Assembly (NCBI GenBank): GCA_947628855.1
Contig: CANRBM010000004.1
Coordinates: 1 to 49,849 of the forward strand
Source of the DNA: an uncultured Clostridia bacterium
GTDB lineage: Bacteria; Bacillota; Clostridia; Christensenellales; CAG-917
Direction: 5' to 3'
Length of the DNA: 49,849 nt
The notes beneath the pieces were generated by a model. The model was not told the DNA's origin, searched no databases, and saw nothing but the letters and a program-made list of their open reading frames with translations. Shown here one piece after another: positions 24,412-33,421 of the stretch. Each line of letters begins with the position of its first letter. Position 1 is the first letter of the stretch. The translations under genes were made by a program, and so were the position numbers.

Positions 24412-24936
24412 AAAAGCACCTGCAAAGGTGCTTTTTGTATAGAAACTGCGGGATTTTTCGATTTGCTCTGCAAATCAAACACAGCTATGCTGTGCGAACC
24501 CCCGTTCCGTGGCTGACCTTTTACCCCATAAAATTCGTTCCACACACTTATCAATTTCTATACAATGTCACGTCGTCACTCATTATTATGGGGACCCCGA
24601 TATCGCTCGGACAATCTTAGCGGTATTACGGCGGCAGTATTTCTGCCGCCTACGAATCCCACCGTTTCCGCCAAAAAGCACCTGCTAAGGTGCTTTTTGT
24701 ATAGAATCGGCGTGATTTTTTGTTTTGCTCTGCAAATCAAACACAGCTATGCTGTGCGAACCCTCCTTCCGTGGCTGACCTTTTACCCCATAAAATTCGT
24801 TCCACACACTTATCAATTTCTATACAATGTCACGTCGTCACTCATTATTATGGGGACCCCGATATCGCTCGGACAATCTTAGCGGTATTACGGCGGCAGT
24901 ATTTGCTGCCGCCTACGAATCCCACCGTTTCCGCCA
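24391..24936 (+). repeat. Tandem repeat of about 262 bp starting with the 3' end of tRNA-Ser
   Basis: CGAATCCCACCGTTTCCGCC (tRNA-Ser T-arm plus acceptor 3' end) occurs at 24391, 24653 and 24916, giving periods of 262 and 263 bp. Each full unit holds: tRNA tail, terminator, TTTGCTCTGCAAATC, hairpin CACAGCTATGCTGTG, a long-form palindromic element (24522-24598; 24784-24860), CGCTCGGACAATCTTAGCGG and hairpin GGCGGCAG...CTGCCGCC. The third tail is followed by a different terminator. The two units are almost identical after the first 80 bp, so the duplication is recent. Confidence 0.9.
24411..24436 (+). terminator. Terminator directly after tRNA-Ser
   Basis: AAAAAGCACC, loop TGCAAA, GGTGCTTTTT, starting at the last base of the CCA. 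A near-copy lies at 24673-24698 in the duplicated unit. Confidence 0.85.
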
Positions 24937-24976
24937 AACAAAAAAGTCCTACTGTTGAATAGGACTTTTTTGTTTG
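24935..24976. terminator. Bidirectional terminator downstream of the BIG2 protein gene
   Basis: Perfect 17-bp stem: CAAACAAAAAAGTCCTA (24935-24951) and TAGGACTTTTTTGTTTG (24960-24976). It serves the minus-strand gene ending at 24999 and closes the tRNA locus on the plus strand. Confidence 0.88.
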
Positions 24977-24998
24977 TTTTTACTCGTGTTGAAAGTTC

Positions 24999-27974
24999 TC
25001 ACTTTCCCTCGTGGAGGTGATCAATGAATTGACTGTTCACGGTGTAGGTGGACATCGGGGTGAGCGAGGAGTCGTTTTTGTAACAATACATGGCGATCTC
25101 AAAGTTTTTCAAAATGTCCAAAACCGTTTTGACATCTTTTGTGATACCGGGGTAGTTGTCGCTGAGTTCACGCGAGTAGATGTGGAAGAAACGGTCATCC
25201 TCAAAGCTGTACCTTGTGAAAGTGCGCTCGTTGGCGACGCCTCCGCCCAAGTTGATGCCGGATGTTATCATCCCGACATGGAAATACCTCGTCTCTATGT
25301 CACCATTTTTCACAGTGTAGACACCGGGGACAAAGGCGGGATGCGAAAACATCGGCTGTACCGCCGTACGTATGATAGAATTGTACTTTTCATCGCCTGT
25401 ATCGATCAAGTTGGCGTCCGTGGCGTTCTGCCAATTGTAGATGTCAAGAAATCCCGTTTGATCAATGCTTGCCACATAGCCCTTGGGAACAAGATTGTCC
25501 TCCACCCATTTGTAGCTTTCTTCCCGCCCTTGTGCTTCGTTGACGGCGGTGGAAAATCTGCCCTTCGTCCCGTCGAGAGCAAAACTTTCATGAGATGTGC
25601 TGACACTGACGGATATGACGGAGGAGAATACGCAATTGTTGAGGTTCAACCTTGAAAAACAGAAGTTGAACTCATTTTCATTCGCGCCTTCGGGATTTCG
25701 CGTCCTCGCATAATCATAGATTGCCGTAGCCGAAATGTTGCGGAAAAGGCAGCCGTCTATGATGCCATCCATGTTGTCGATCTCTATGCCGCCATGCGAG
25801 TTTTCAAAAATGCAATACTCCAATTTGACATTTGTAAGGCGCTCCATATCGTCGTTTTCGCTGCAAACAATGAGACAATAGGAATATTCGAAGGTGTGGC
25901 TGTCAAGCTTGTCCGGTTGGAAATTCTCATGTCTTATCGTCACATTGCTGACCGTAACATCACTGCTGGCAACGCGCACATCATAACTTGCCCAGCTGAT
26001 AAGGTTTTGAGGCATGGTTGAGATCATGTGGCCGTTGCCGTAGAGGTCGCCGTACAATATGATACATCTGTTCGCATCGCCATAATCAATGGTCAGGTCT
26101 TCGGCGGCTTCGATGTCGTTGGCAAGAGTTATAGCAAAGTTGCCCGCGGGACGCTCCGCTTCTACGACGCGGAATTGTTTGTTGTTGACGTCAAATGAGT
26201 CAATGATAGTGCCTTCAAGTTTTTCTTTGTCGCCGAATGCATACTTCCTTTGATCTTGTCCCGCGCGCATGGCTTGCTCGAAAGTGAAGACGTGGACGCC
26301 GTACACGACATTGAGCGTCACATACGCCGTAGTGTGTTCGCTGTTCGTCTCAAAGCGCGGGTATTTTGCATGAGCCATGACTTTGACGGGCACTATGCCC
26401 TTGCCCTCGAGTGCGGCGGCGTCAATCACGAACATATTGGGATATTCTTCATCAAAATGCGCGTACTCCTTGCCCTCGACAACTTCAAAGTGGAAATCTT
26501 TGTAGAATTGCGCCTGCTCGTCTTCATCCTCGGGCTCGCCCTGCAGATGTATGAATACGGTGTTGGGGAGCTTTTCAAACTTGTCGGCGCCCTCCTCCGC
26601 CGTGAGATATTTGTACTTGTAAGAGGCGTATACCGTCTCGCGCGCAAGACCCGTACGGAGGGATGCGTCCGACGTCTTGAGCCTGAGCAAAGATACTTTG
26701 TTGTGGACATTTATCTCCAAGCTCGCCGACTTTGCGCCCGCTCTTGAATTTACGGTAGCGGTGATGATCGCGACACCGTTTGAGACGCCTTTGACATTGC
26801 CCTCTGCATCGACTGTTGCGACTTGCTTATTGTTTGAGTCCCAACTCACTTGAGGTTTGCCCTCGGCAGCCGTAGCCGCAAACGAGGCGGAAAGTTTAAG
26901 CCCGCGCTCGCCGATGTCGAGCACGTATCCGCCCTCTTTGCCTACAAATATATCGGCATGATCAATGACGATCGCGCCCTGCTCGCATATATCGACGGTA
27001 AGGACTTTCCCATTTCTCAGCGCGACCGTCGCGGTCTCGCCGTTTATGACTATGCCATCCGACTGCACCGTACAATTCTCGCTTGCCGCCTCGTCAACGT
27101 CCGCCGCCGAAATGCCGAGCTTGTCAAAGGGATACTTGCCGCCATCCACTCTTTCGAGCGTCACTTTGTTGCCGTATCTGCTTGCGCCCTCGCCAACCGT
27201 GACATTGAATTCGTTGCTGGGGACAAATTCTTTTTCTTTGCCTTCGTCCTCGCTGTATTTGCTTGCCAAAGCGCGCACAGTAGCGCTTCCCGTGCTTTTG
27301 GCCGTAATAACGCCGTTTGCATCGACAAAAACGACATCGGGAGCACTGCTTTCAAACTTAAGTTCCTCTACTTTGCTGTCGAGCGGGACGAATGCGGCGC
27401 TGAGGAGCATGCTCTCGCCCACGGTCAAATTTGTTTGAGTGGCGCCCTCTGTATCTGTGAGAGTGACCCTTGCCACCGTGGAGCCGACTATGTTGACTGT
27501 AAACGTCTTGTTGAAAGTCTCCGCACTGACAGTGACTTCAAAACTGCAGTAGGCGTACAGCCTGAATTTGCCCGATGTGTTTGTTGTTCCCTCGTGCCCG
27601 TAGCCGCTGCCATCGATGAGTACTGCCGCGGGATAGACCGGAGTGCCGACAGGATTGGCTTCATATTGTTCATATTTCTGTTGATACTCGCTGTCGGAGC
27701 ATTCCAAGTTGCTCAAAGCCCAATCAACGGTCTGATTTGCCTTTTCGGGATAGACGAGCACTTGAACAAAGTCGTTGAAGTCATATATCGCGTTTTCATC
27801 GACGTCTATGACGGGTTGCAAGAAGTTTACCTCTTTGCCCGTGAGCTTGTCCGTAACGGTCAGACTTTCAACGGCTACCCACGCTTGAAGTTGCAACATA
27901 TTCGTGACGAGCGCGACGACGAGCAATATAATGATAGGGATAAGGATCAATATACCGATAAGTACTTTTTTCAT
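24999..27974 (-). CDS. Large surface protein: membrane anchor, BIG2 Ig-like domains, beta-helix
   Basis: 991 residues; RBS GAGGAGGCG. The N-terminus has one hydrophobic segment (VLIGILILIPIIILLVVAL, about 4-25) with positive residues before it: an uncleaved anchor or signal. Outside are two BIG2-like Ig domains (about 170-250 with SSAPDVVFVDANGVITAKSTGSATVRA; about 350-430 with WDSNNKQVATVDAEGNVKGVSNGVAIITA), more beta domains, then a right-handed beta-helix-like region (about 650-780: SDVTVSNVTIRH, LEYCIFENSHGGIEIDNMDGIIDGCLF). BIG2 and beta-helix domains are typical of adhesins or carbohydrate-binding surface proteins. Its gene starts 10 nt after an ABC permease gene, so the exporter may be functionally linked. 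Ligand unknown. Confidence 0.82.
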   Translation of the reverse strand: MKKVLIGILILIPIIILLVVALVTNMLQLQAWVAVESLTVTDKLTGKEVNFLQPVIDVDENAIYDFNDFVQVLVYPEKANQTVDWALSNLECSDSEYQQKYEQYEANPVGTPVYPAAVLIDGSGYGHEGTTNTSGKFRLYAYCSFEVTVSAETFNKTFTVNIVGSTVARVTLTDTEGATQTNLTVGESMLLSAAFVPLDSKVEELKFESSAPDVVFVDANGVITAKSTGSATVRALASKYSEDEGKEKEFVPSNEFNVTVGEGASRYGNKVTLERVDGGKYPFDKLGISAADVDEAASENCTVQSDGIVINGETATVALRNGKVLTVDICEQGAIVIDHADIFVGKEGGYVLDIGERGLKLSASFAATAAEGKPQVSWDSNNKQVATVDAEGNVKGVSNGVAIITATVNSRAGAKSASLEINVHNKVSLLRLKTSDASLRTGLARETVYASYKYKYLTAEEGADKFEKLPNTVFIHLQGEPEDEDEQAQFYKDFHFEVVEGKEYAHFDEEYPNMFVIDAAALEGKGIVPVKVMAHAKYPRFETNSEHTTAYVTLNVVYGVHVFTFEQAMRAGQDQRKYAFGDKEKLEGTIIDSFDVNNKQFRVVEAERPAGNFAITLANDIEAAEDLTIDYGDANRCIILYGDLYGNGHMISTMPQNLISWASYDVRVASSDVTVSNVTIRHENFQPDKLDSHTFEYSYCLIVCSENDDMERLTNVKLEYCIFENSHGGIEIDNMDGIIDGCLFRNISATAIYDYARTRNPEGANENEFNFCFSRLNLNNCVFSSVISVSVSTSHESFALDGTKGRFSTAVNEAQGREESYKWVEDNLVPKGYVASIDQTGFLDIYNWQNATDANLIDTGDEKYNSIIRTAVQPMFSHPAFVPGVYTVKNGDIETRYFHVGMITSGINLGGGVANERTFTRYSFEDDRFFHIYSRELSDNYPGITKDVKTVLDILKNFEIAMYCYKNDSSLTPMSTYTVNSQFIDHLHEGK

Positions 27975-27984
27975 ATTCGCCTCC

Positions 27985-29694
27985 TCACCACATTATTTTG
28001 TTGTAGCGTTTGTCAAGTTTGACAAACAACGCCGACAGACTGCCCGCAAGCAGTATGAGCGAAACCGCCGTCAGTATGAGATAGATATTGCCCAAGTTCC
28101 CCTGCGAGGATAAAAGCGTATCGCCCACTTGCAGCGGTATGAAGTTGGTGACCATGACTACCGCGCCGAACGCTATCGCAAAGAAGAAACCTACGACAAG
28201 CATTATGGCTACGTTTTTGTTTGCCGAGACAAGCTCTCCGTCGCCCGAAACGTTGAAGGTCGGCCACTTGATGTCCACCGCCATAGACAGGCTTGTGAGG
28301 CTGATGACAAGTATCTCGCTTATGCCCCAGATCGCCGCCATATCCACCGCGGAGAGCGCCTTATCGCCCGCGTCCGTGGTGTAGAATATGCCCGTCACAA
28401 GGCAGGTGAGCAGGACGGAGATCGTCGCCACTACGGAGTAAAGTATGAATTTTGTGAGTATCTGCACCTTGAATGAGACAGGCATCACCTTTGTCATGTA
28501 GAAACAGTTGCCCTCCCTCGATATGCAGGTGGACGCAAATGATACCGTGACGGTGATGAATATGATTATGACCATTATGGTTATGCCCGGCATTATCGCG
28601 GCGCCCACGGAGTCCGTGCCCATCGTCGCCGCAAGCCTGTTGCAGAAGAACACCATTATAGGCGCCGCACACGCCATGGCAAGATATTCAAAGGAGTAGT
28701 TGAAACTTCGCAAGATGAGATAGAATTCCTTTGTGAGCAGGGTCTGTACAACGGGCATCTGTTTGTCCTTGACCTTGCGGCTGACCGTAGACTTGCCGCT
28801 TGCTATGCCGTAGAGTATAGTCTTATAATAGGCGCGCGACGTGATGAAATATGCCGCCACGCTTAGAGCCGCCGTCATAAGGAAGATGTACAAAAATCTG
28901 AGCGCAAGGCCGCCCGCATTGAGCGTCCCCAAGCGTCTGCCGCTAACAAGCTCGGCGTACCACTTGAACGGATATGCCCCGTTCAAAAACGCCTTGTACC
29001 TTATTATCATATCGGCAGAGAAGATGCCCTGCCTCGAATCCCTAAGATAGGTGAGGATGTGGCTCAACGCAAGCAGATATGCGACAAAGACGCCGCACAC
29101 AATAATGATCGTCAAGATGAGCACCACCACGAACTTGTTTTTGAAGATATTGATGAGCTTCACCGCGGGTACAGCGAGTATGTTGCCTACCGCAAACGTG
29201 ACGAGCGAGCTCAACAAAATTATGCCGATATAGGCGAAATAGTCGCCTGCGGGAGCATTTGTCACCGCCCCGAACGTCACATAAATGGGAAACATCAACA
29301 AAAAGCACACTATGATATTGTGCAAAAAACAATAAATGGATTTTGCAAGCAATATCTCCTTGCCGCTCACGGGAAAGCGCAAAAGCATCTCGTTGTCGCC
29401 GTTTTGATAGAGATTTTTGACTATCGTGCCCGTCGAGATCACCGCCGCAATTATCATAGTGGCAAACGATATGAGCGTCAAAAATTCCAGACGCATTTGA
29501 CTGCGCTCTACAAATATCTTAGCCAAATAATACATGCCGAGAATGAGCACGGCGTATATCGCCAAGAAAAACAGCGCGTTCATGCATTGCGATATCCTGT
29601 ACTTGACGCCCCGCTTGTGCGTCGTGCCAAAGCGAGACTTCAGATCCAGCTTGAAGAGGGTCTTCACCCTCGTAATAGAAATGTCGCTCTTCAT
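27985..29694 (-). CDS. ABC transporter permease, large (about 12 membrane segments)
   Basis: 569 residues; start at 29694, 4 nt after the ATPase stop, with GGAGGAG inside the ATPase gene's end. The long open frame further upstream is antisense to nothing useful and overlaps the ATPase. About twelve hydrophobic segments in two clusters (residues 35-300 and 340-565), with LLRFPVSGKEILLAKSIY after the first three segments, a pattern typical of ABC-2-type exporters whose two halves are fused. ATPase-permease-surface protein form one operon; the substrate is unknown. Confidence 0.85.
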   Translation of the reverse strand: MKSDISITRVKTLFKLDLKSRFGTTHKRGVKYRISQCMNALFFLAIYAVLILGMYYLAKIFVERSQMRLEFLTLISFATMIIAAVISTGTIVKNLYQNGDNEMLLRFPVSGKEILLAKSIYCFLHNIIVCFLLMFPIYVTFGAVTNAPAGDYFAYIGIILLSSLVTFAVGNILAVPAVKLINIFKNKFVVVLILTIIIVCGVFVAYLLALSHILTYLRDSRQGIFSADMIIRYKAFLNGAYPFKWYAELVSGRRLGTLNAGGLALRFLYIFLMTAALSVAAYFITSRAYYKTILYGIASGKSTVSRKVKDKQMPVVQTLLTKEFYLILRSFNYSFEYLAMACAAPIMVFFCNRLAATMGTDSVGAAIMPGITIMVIIIFITVTVSFASTCISREGNCFYMTKVMPVSFKVQILTKFILYSVVATISVLLTCLVTGIFYTTDAGDKALSAVDMAAIWGISEILVISLTSLSMAVDIKWPTFNVSGDGELVSANKNVAIMLVVGFFFAIAFGAVVMVTNFIPLQVGDTLLSSQGNLGNIYLILTAVSLILLAGSLSALFVKLDKRYNKIMW

Positions 29695-29698
29695 ACGC

Positions 29699-30529
29699 TC
29701 ACTCCTCCGAGGGCTTATCGCCGCTTTCGGACGCGTCGCCTTCGTGGGAAGGAAGGTCGGGACGCATATCTTCGCTCTCCTGCGAGGCATAGTCCTCAAA
29801 CAGTCTGCGCTCGTAGGTGCCCGTGATGCGGAAGAATTTCTCTTCGAGATTCGCCTTGTTCGCCTCGTTGCCCGCAAGGTCGAACAGGTCTACGAGTTGC
29901 CCGTTGTTTACGATCGCCACCCTGTGGCACAGCTTTTTGACGAGATCGAGATTGTGACTTGAGAAAAACACCGTGTTCCCCTTTGCGCAATGCTCCCGCA
30001 TGTGAGCGATTATCTCCGCCGTGGACTGCGGGTCGAGACCCATCATTGGCTCGTCGAGCACCCAAAGCTTTGGCTCGTGTATGAGCGCCGCCATTATGCA
30101 TATCTTTTGCTTCATGCCGTGCGAATATCCCGCGATCTGCCTGTCCATCGCCGCTTCGAGCTTGAACAGCTCCGCAAATCTCTTTATGCGCTCGCGCCTT
30201 AGCTCCGTAGGGACATTGTAGAGGTCGGCAACGAAATTGACGTATTCTCGCCCCGTCAGCTTTTCATAGACGGAGTGGTTGTCGGGCACATAGCCCATAT
30301 TCATCTTCGCCTTGATCGGGTCCTTCACGATGTCGTAGCCGCATATCTCGATGGTGCCGCTGTCAAACGGCAATATGCCCGTGAGACACTTTATCGTCGT
30401 GCTCTTGCCCGCGCCGTTCTGTCCCAAAAAACCGAATATCTCCCCGGGGCGGAGCTCAAACGAGATGTCGTTCACCGCCACCCTGTCGCTTTTTGGATAT
30501 ATCTTTGTCAAATGTTCTACTTTAAGCAT
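29699..30529 (-). CDS. ABC transporter ATP-binding protein
   Basis: 276 residues; start at 30529 with GGAGGTTTT. Walker A GQNGAGKST (about 38), Q-loop region MGYVPDNHSVYEKLTG, signature YSHGMKQK (His in place of the first Gly of LSGGQ), Walker B LWVLDEPMMGLD, H-loop FFSSHNLDLV. The acidic C-terminal tail (ASQESEDMRPDLPSHEGD...) is extra. The fold is that of ABC-2-type exporter ATPases. It pairs with the 569-residue permease downstream. Confidence 0.93.
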   Translation of the reverse strand: MLKVEHLTKIYPKSDRVAVNDISFELRPGEIFGFLGQNGAGKSTTIKCLTGILPFDSGTIEICGYDIVKDPIKAKMNMGYVPDNHSVYEKLTGREYVNFVADLYNVPTELRRERIKRFAELFKLEAAMDRQIAGYSHGMKQKICIMAALIHEPKLWVLDEPMMGLDPQSTAEIIAHMREHCAKGNTVFFSSHNLDLVKKLCHRVAIVNNGQLVDLFDLAGNEANKANLEEKFFRITGTYERRLFEDYASQESEDMRPDLPSHEGDASESGDKPSEE

Positions 30530-30602
30530 AATAAAACCTCCATTATTTTTAATATCGCAAAATCGACGCACATTGCGTGCGCCCGAATAAAGGCATAAAA
30601 AT

Positions 30603-31145
30603 TCAACTCAACATTACGGGAGTTTGCCTAAGATACGATGAAAAATAGCCTATCTTGAAATTTTGTCGCGCTATACATGGCTCGTTGCTTTTTGTACCGC
30701 TCGCCATAAACGTCGTGTAATTATAAAGACGCCTTGTGTGATCGCACAAAAATTTGACTGTCTGCAATATTGCCAAAATGCCAAGCGCGCTCAACACCCA
30801 AATGCCCTGCCTTATCGCAGACACAACAAATATGTTCAGCGCGTTTTCGCCTAACAAGACAATAAACAAAAGCGCCGTGGCGATCCATCTCACCACGCTC
30901 TGGAGCTTTTTCGGCAACAGTTTTATCAAAAGTCCGCCCGTCGCCGCAAGCATCGCTATGCCCAGACACTTGACCAAAAACACAAAGACGTCGAGCATCT
31001 TGACAAACAAAGTCAGACTGTCCACTTTTTCTTTTCTCCGCTTGTATAAGCTAAAGCGCCTATACGCGAGCATACGCGCGCTTTTTATTGAAGTCAAGGC
31101 TTTGACTTGTTGCGCGACATACACTTCTTGTTTGAATTTTAACAC
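30603..31145 (-). CDS. Possible small membrane protein, unknown
   Basis: Open frame of up to 180 residues with no clear RBS at any start (GTG at 31145, ATG at 31073 or 31001). It has a basic N-terminal part (YRRFSLYKRRKEK), then three hydrophobic stretches (MLDVFVFLVKCLGIAMLAATGGLLI, IATALLFIVLLGENALNIFVV, GIWVLSALGILAILQTVKFL). The composition looks protein-like, but the C-terminus is not, and codon use is less biased than in neighbours. It may be a real gene or an eroded one. Confidence 0.4.
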   Translation of the reverse strand: MLKFKQEVYVAQQVKALTSIKSARMLAYRRFSLYKRRKEKVDSLTLFVKMLDVFVFLVKCLGIAMLAATGGLLIKLLPKKLQSVVRWIATALLFIVLLGENALNIFVVSAIRQGIWVLSALGILAILQTVKFLCDHTRRLYNYTTFMASGTKSNEPCIARQNFKIGYFSSYLRQTPVMLS

Positions 31146-31431
31146 CCATATGCGATATTGTCAAGCGGTTGCTTGCTATAAGAGAGCGTGTGGGCTGTGG
31201 CGCGCGGATCGGCCGTAGCGCGAGCTTGTTTCATATTTGTCTCGGGCTACAAATCGAAACGTCGGAAGTTTTTGTGCTTTTTTGCAAAAACAGGCGTTCA
31301 GAATGCCGAAATTTGCGTAGCGGGACGGCTTGTTGGCATAGATATACAAAAAGGCGCGAGCATTTTTGAAATATCGAAAAGCGGGCGTCAAATACCGTCC
31401 GCTAATATCTTATAGACATATTTCGCAAGGT
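31146..31431. other. Intergenic, no feature recognised
   Basis: About 285 bp between the putative membrane protein and the aminopeptidase gene. I see no repeat-family member, terminator or gene. Confidence 0.4.
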
Positions 31432-32793
31432 TTACTCCGCGAAGGCTTTGAACGCTTTGTACGCGCTGTACACGTCCGCCTTGGAGACAAGCTCGTCGGG
31501 GGAGTGCATAGATAGCACGGGGACGCCGAGGTCTACGGTGTCTATGTTGTTGTTTGCAATGAACAGCGCTACGGTGCCGCCGCCGCCGAGGTCTACTCTG
31601 CCCAGCTCGCCCGTCTGCCATATCACGCCCGCGTCCTTAAACACTTTGCGCAGATAGCCCACATACTCCGCGGACGCGTCGTTGGAGCCGCTCTTGCCGC
31701 CGCGCCCCGTGAACTTGCTCATAGCAACGCCGTGGTGGACGAGACTTACGTTCATCTCCTCGAATGCGGAGGCGTACGCGGGATCAAAGCCCGCGGTGAC
31801 GTCCGCGCTTACGCACTTGGAGCTTTGCCTGAGCACTGCGGGATCCACGCCGTAGTTCTTTGCTATAGCGTCAAGGATATCCCTTATCAAAATGCACTGC
31901 ATGCCCGTGTTGCCTACGCTGCCTATCTCCTCCTTGTCGGCAAGTATGGTGAGCACCGTCTCGTTTGTGTCGGCGTCCACGGTCGCGGTGATCTCGGGAT
32001 AGGCGCAAACTCTGTCGTCGTGTCCGTAGCTTGCGATATACGCCCTGTCAAAGCCTACGTCGCGCGCCTTCGCCGCGGGGACAGCCTCGAGCTCCGCGCT
32101 CAAGAAGTCCTCTTCCTCAATGCCGTACTCCGCATTTAGCAACGCAAGCACATTCTTCTTCACCGCGTCCTTCTCCTCGCCCTTTACGGGTATGCCGCCC
32201 ACGACGAGATTGAGGTTTTCCGCGCTGAATCCGTCCCCTATCTTCGCGTTGTTCAGCTCTTGGGAAAGGTGCGGCAAAAGGTCCGTAATGTAAAACACGG
32301 GGTCGCTGTCCTTCTCGCCTATCGCTATCTCGACCTTCTTGCCGCTCTTCAACACAACGACTCCATGTAGCGCGAGCGGTATGGTCAGCCAATGATACTT
32401 CTTTATGCCGCCATAGTAGTGCGTCTTGAAATAGGCTATGTTCGCCTTCTCGTACAGCGGCACTTGCTTGAGGTCCAGCCTCGGGCTGTCCACGTGCGCT
32501 ACGAGTATTCTCACGCCGTTCTTCGCGATATCCGCTTTTCCCGCCCTCAAAATGAACAGGCTCTTGCCGCGGTTGTTGAGATACAGCTTGTCGCCCTTCG
32601 ATATTTTGTCGCCCAAAGCGTACGGCTTGTAGCCCTTCGCCTCCAACAGCTTGACCGCCGTCGAGACTGCTTCGCGCTCCGTTTTGGAGCTGTCCAGAAA
32701 GCGCTTGTAGCCCTCGGCATACGCCATAATTGCGTCCGTTTCCGCCGCGTCCGCCGCCGCGTAAACGTTTGTCCTCTTGTAAGTCAAGTCCAT
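31432..32793 (-). CDS. M18 family aminopeptidase
   Basis: 453 residues; start at 32793 with GAGGTGAC. Metal ligands and catalytic motifs of clan MH peptidases: AHVDSPRLDLK (His/Asp), SYGHDDRVCAYP (bridging Asp region), ADKEEIGSVGNTGMQ (catalytic Glu), and SMHSPDELVSK (C-terminal His). M18 enzymes are cytosolic dizinc aminopeptidases preferring acidic N-terminal residues; they act in peptide turnover. Length and motif order are normal for the family. Monocistronic with its own promoter. Confidence 0.95.
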   Translation of the reverse strand: MDLTYKRTNVYAAADAAETDAIMAYAEGYKRFLDSSKTEREAVSTAVKLLEAKGYKPYALGDKISKGDKLYLNNRGKSLFILRAGKADIAKNGVRILVAHVDSPRLDLKQVPLYEKANIAYFKTHYYGGIKKYHWLTIPLALHGVVVLKSGKKVEIAIGEKDSDPVFYITDLLPHLSQELNNAKIGDGFSAENLNLVVGGIPVKGEEKDAVKKNVLALLNAEYGIEEEDFLSAELEAVPAAKARDVGFDRAYIASYGHDDRVCAYPEITATVDADTNETVLTILADKEEIGSVGNTGMQCILIRDILDAIAKNYGVDPAVLRQSSKCVSADVTAGFDPAYASAFEEMNVSLVHHGVAMSKFTGRGGKSGSNDASAEYVGYLRKVFKDAGVIWQTGELGRVDLGGGGTVALFIANNNIDTVDLGVPVLSMHSPDELVSKADVYSAYKAFKAFAE

Positions 32794-32833
32794 AAAGTCA
32801 CCTCGTAAAATTAAATTTTCGATCTTCCGTATC

Positions 32834-32861
32834 ATTATATCACGCCGCAAATAATTTGCAA
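32834..32861 (-). promoter_or_regulatory. Promoter of the M18 aminopeptidase gene
   Basis: On the minus strand: TTGCAA (32861-32856), 16 bp, TATAAT (32839-32834). Confidence 0.65.
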
Positions 32862-33359
32862 TACGAAATTGCTTATTTTATTCGTGGGCGAACAAGCCGC
32901 TTACACTTGCTCAGAGCTTGGCGCCATGATACGACAAGCATACTCGGGCAGAGGGTATATAGAAATCAAGCACAAAAAGCGCTAGTGTCTCAGACATTGG
33001 AGTGAAAGACCCAACCTCTCCCTTCGTTACGTGCAGCGATGAGTTTGGGTATTAGTATGAACATAACGTTCCGCCACACTGCACTCAGGACTCCCCTCCC
33101 TCTCCGTACTCACTAACGGTTTGCGCTCGAGCGCAAACACAGCCCCTGCGTTACGCCGCGGCAGGGCGGGAAGGGGCTGCGCTCGCTCACCGCGATACGT
33201 CGTGCAGGCAAGCCTGCAATTATACCACTTGTTCGGGCGGAAATAAATCAGAGCCCCGCCCTCACTGCGTACGTGAGTATATCCCGCTTGCTCCGCGACA
33301 TCGCTCGGACAATACGTCACGGTAATCGGGTTTAATGGCGGGTTAAAATAAATTATACG
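32862..33359. repeat. Intergenic with repeat fragments and a perfect palindrome
   Basis: No gene. GTTTGCGCTCGAGCGCAAAC (33119-33138) is a perfect 20-bp palindrome, and TGCAGGCAAGCCTGCA (about 33210-33225) a small hairpin. CCGCCCTCACTGCGTACGTG...CCGCTTGCTCCGCGACATCG and CTCGGACAATA (33253-33315) is a copy of a dispersed repeat also near 9691 and 49447. TACTCGGGCAGAGGGTATAT (about 32941) resembles a fragment at about 5806. Confidence 0.6.
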
Positions 33360-33388
33360 TTGATTTTATTTTTTGCACGTGGTAAACT
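33360..33388 (+). promoter_or_regulatory. Promoter of the tldD-pmbA operon
   Basis: TTGATT (33360-33365), 17 bp, TAAACT (33383-33388). Confidence 0.5.
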
Positions 33389-33421
33389 TAAATGAGTAAT
33401 TTATCAAATAAGGAGACGGGT

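Noticed and set aside
24391..24936. Possible CRISPR array in the tRNA-Ser tandem
   Set aside because: Units are 262 bp with near-identical content throughout; there are no short repeats with unique spacers and no cas genes in the window.
29695..29877. Longer N-terminus for the ABC permease (61 extra residues)
   Set aside because: The extension overlaps the ATPase gene in another frame, is Arg/Pro-rich and unlike a membrane protein start; ATG at 29694 has a GGAGGAG RBS.
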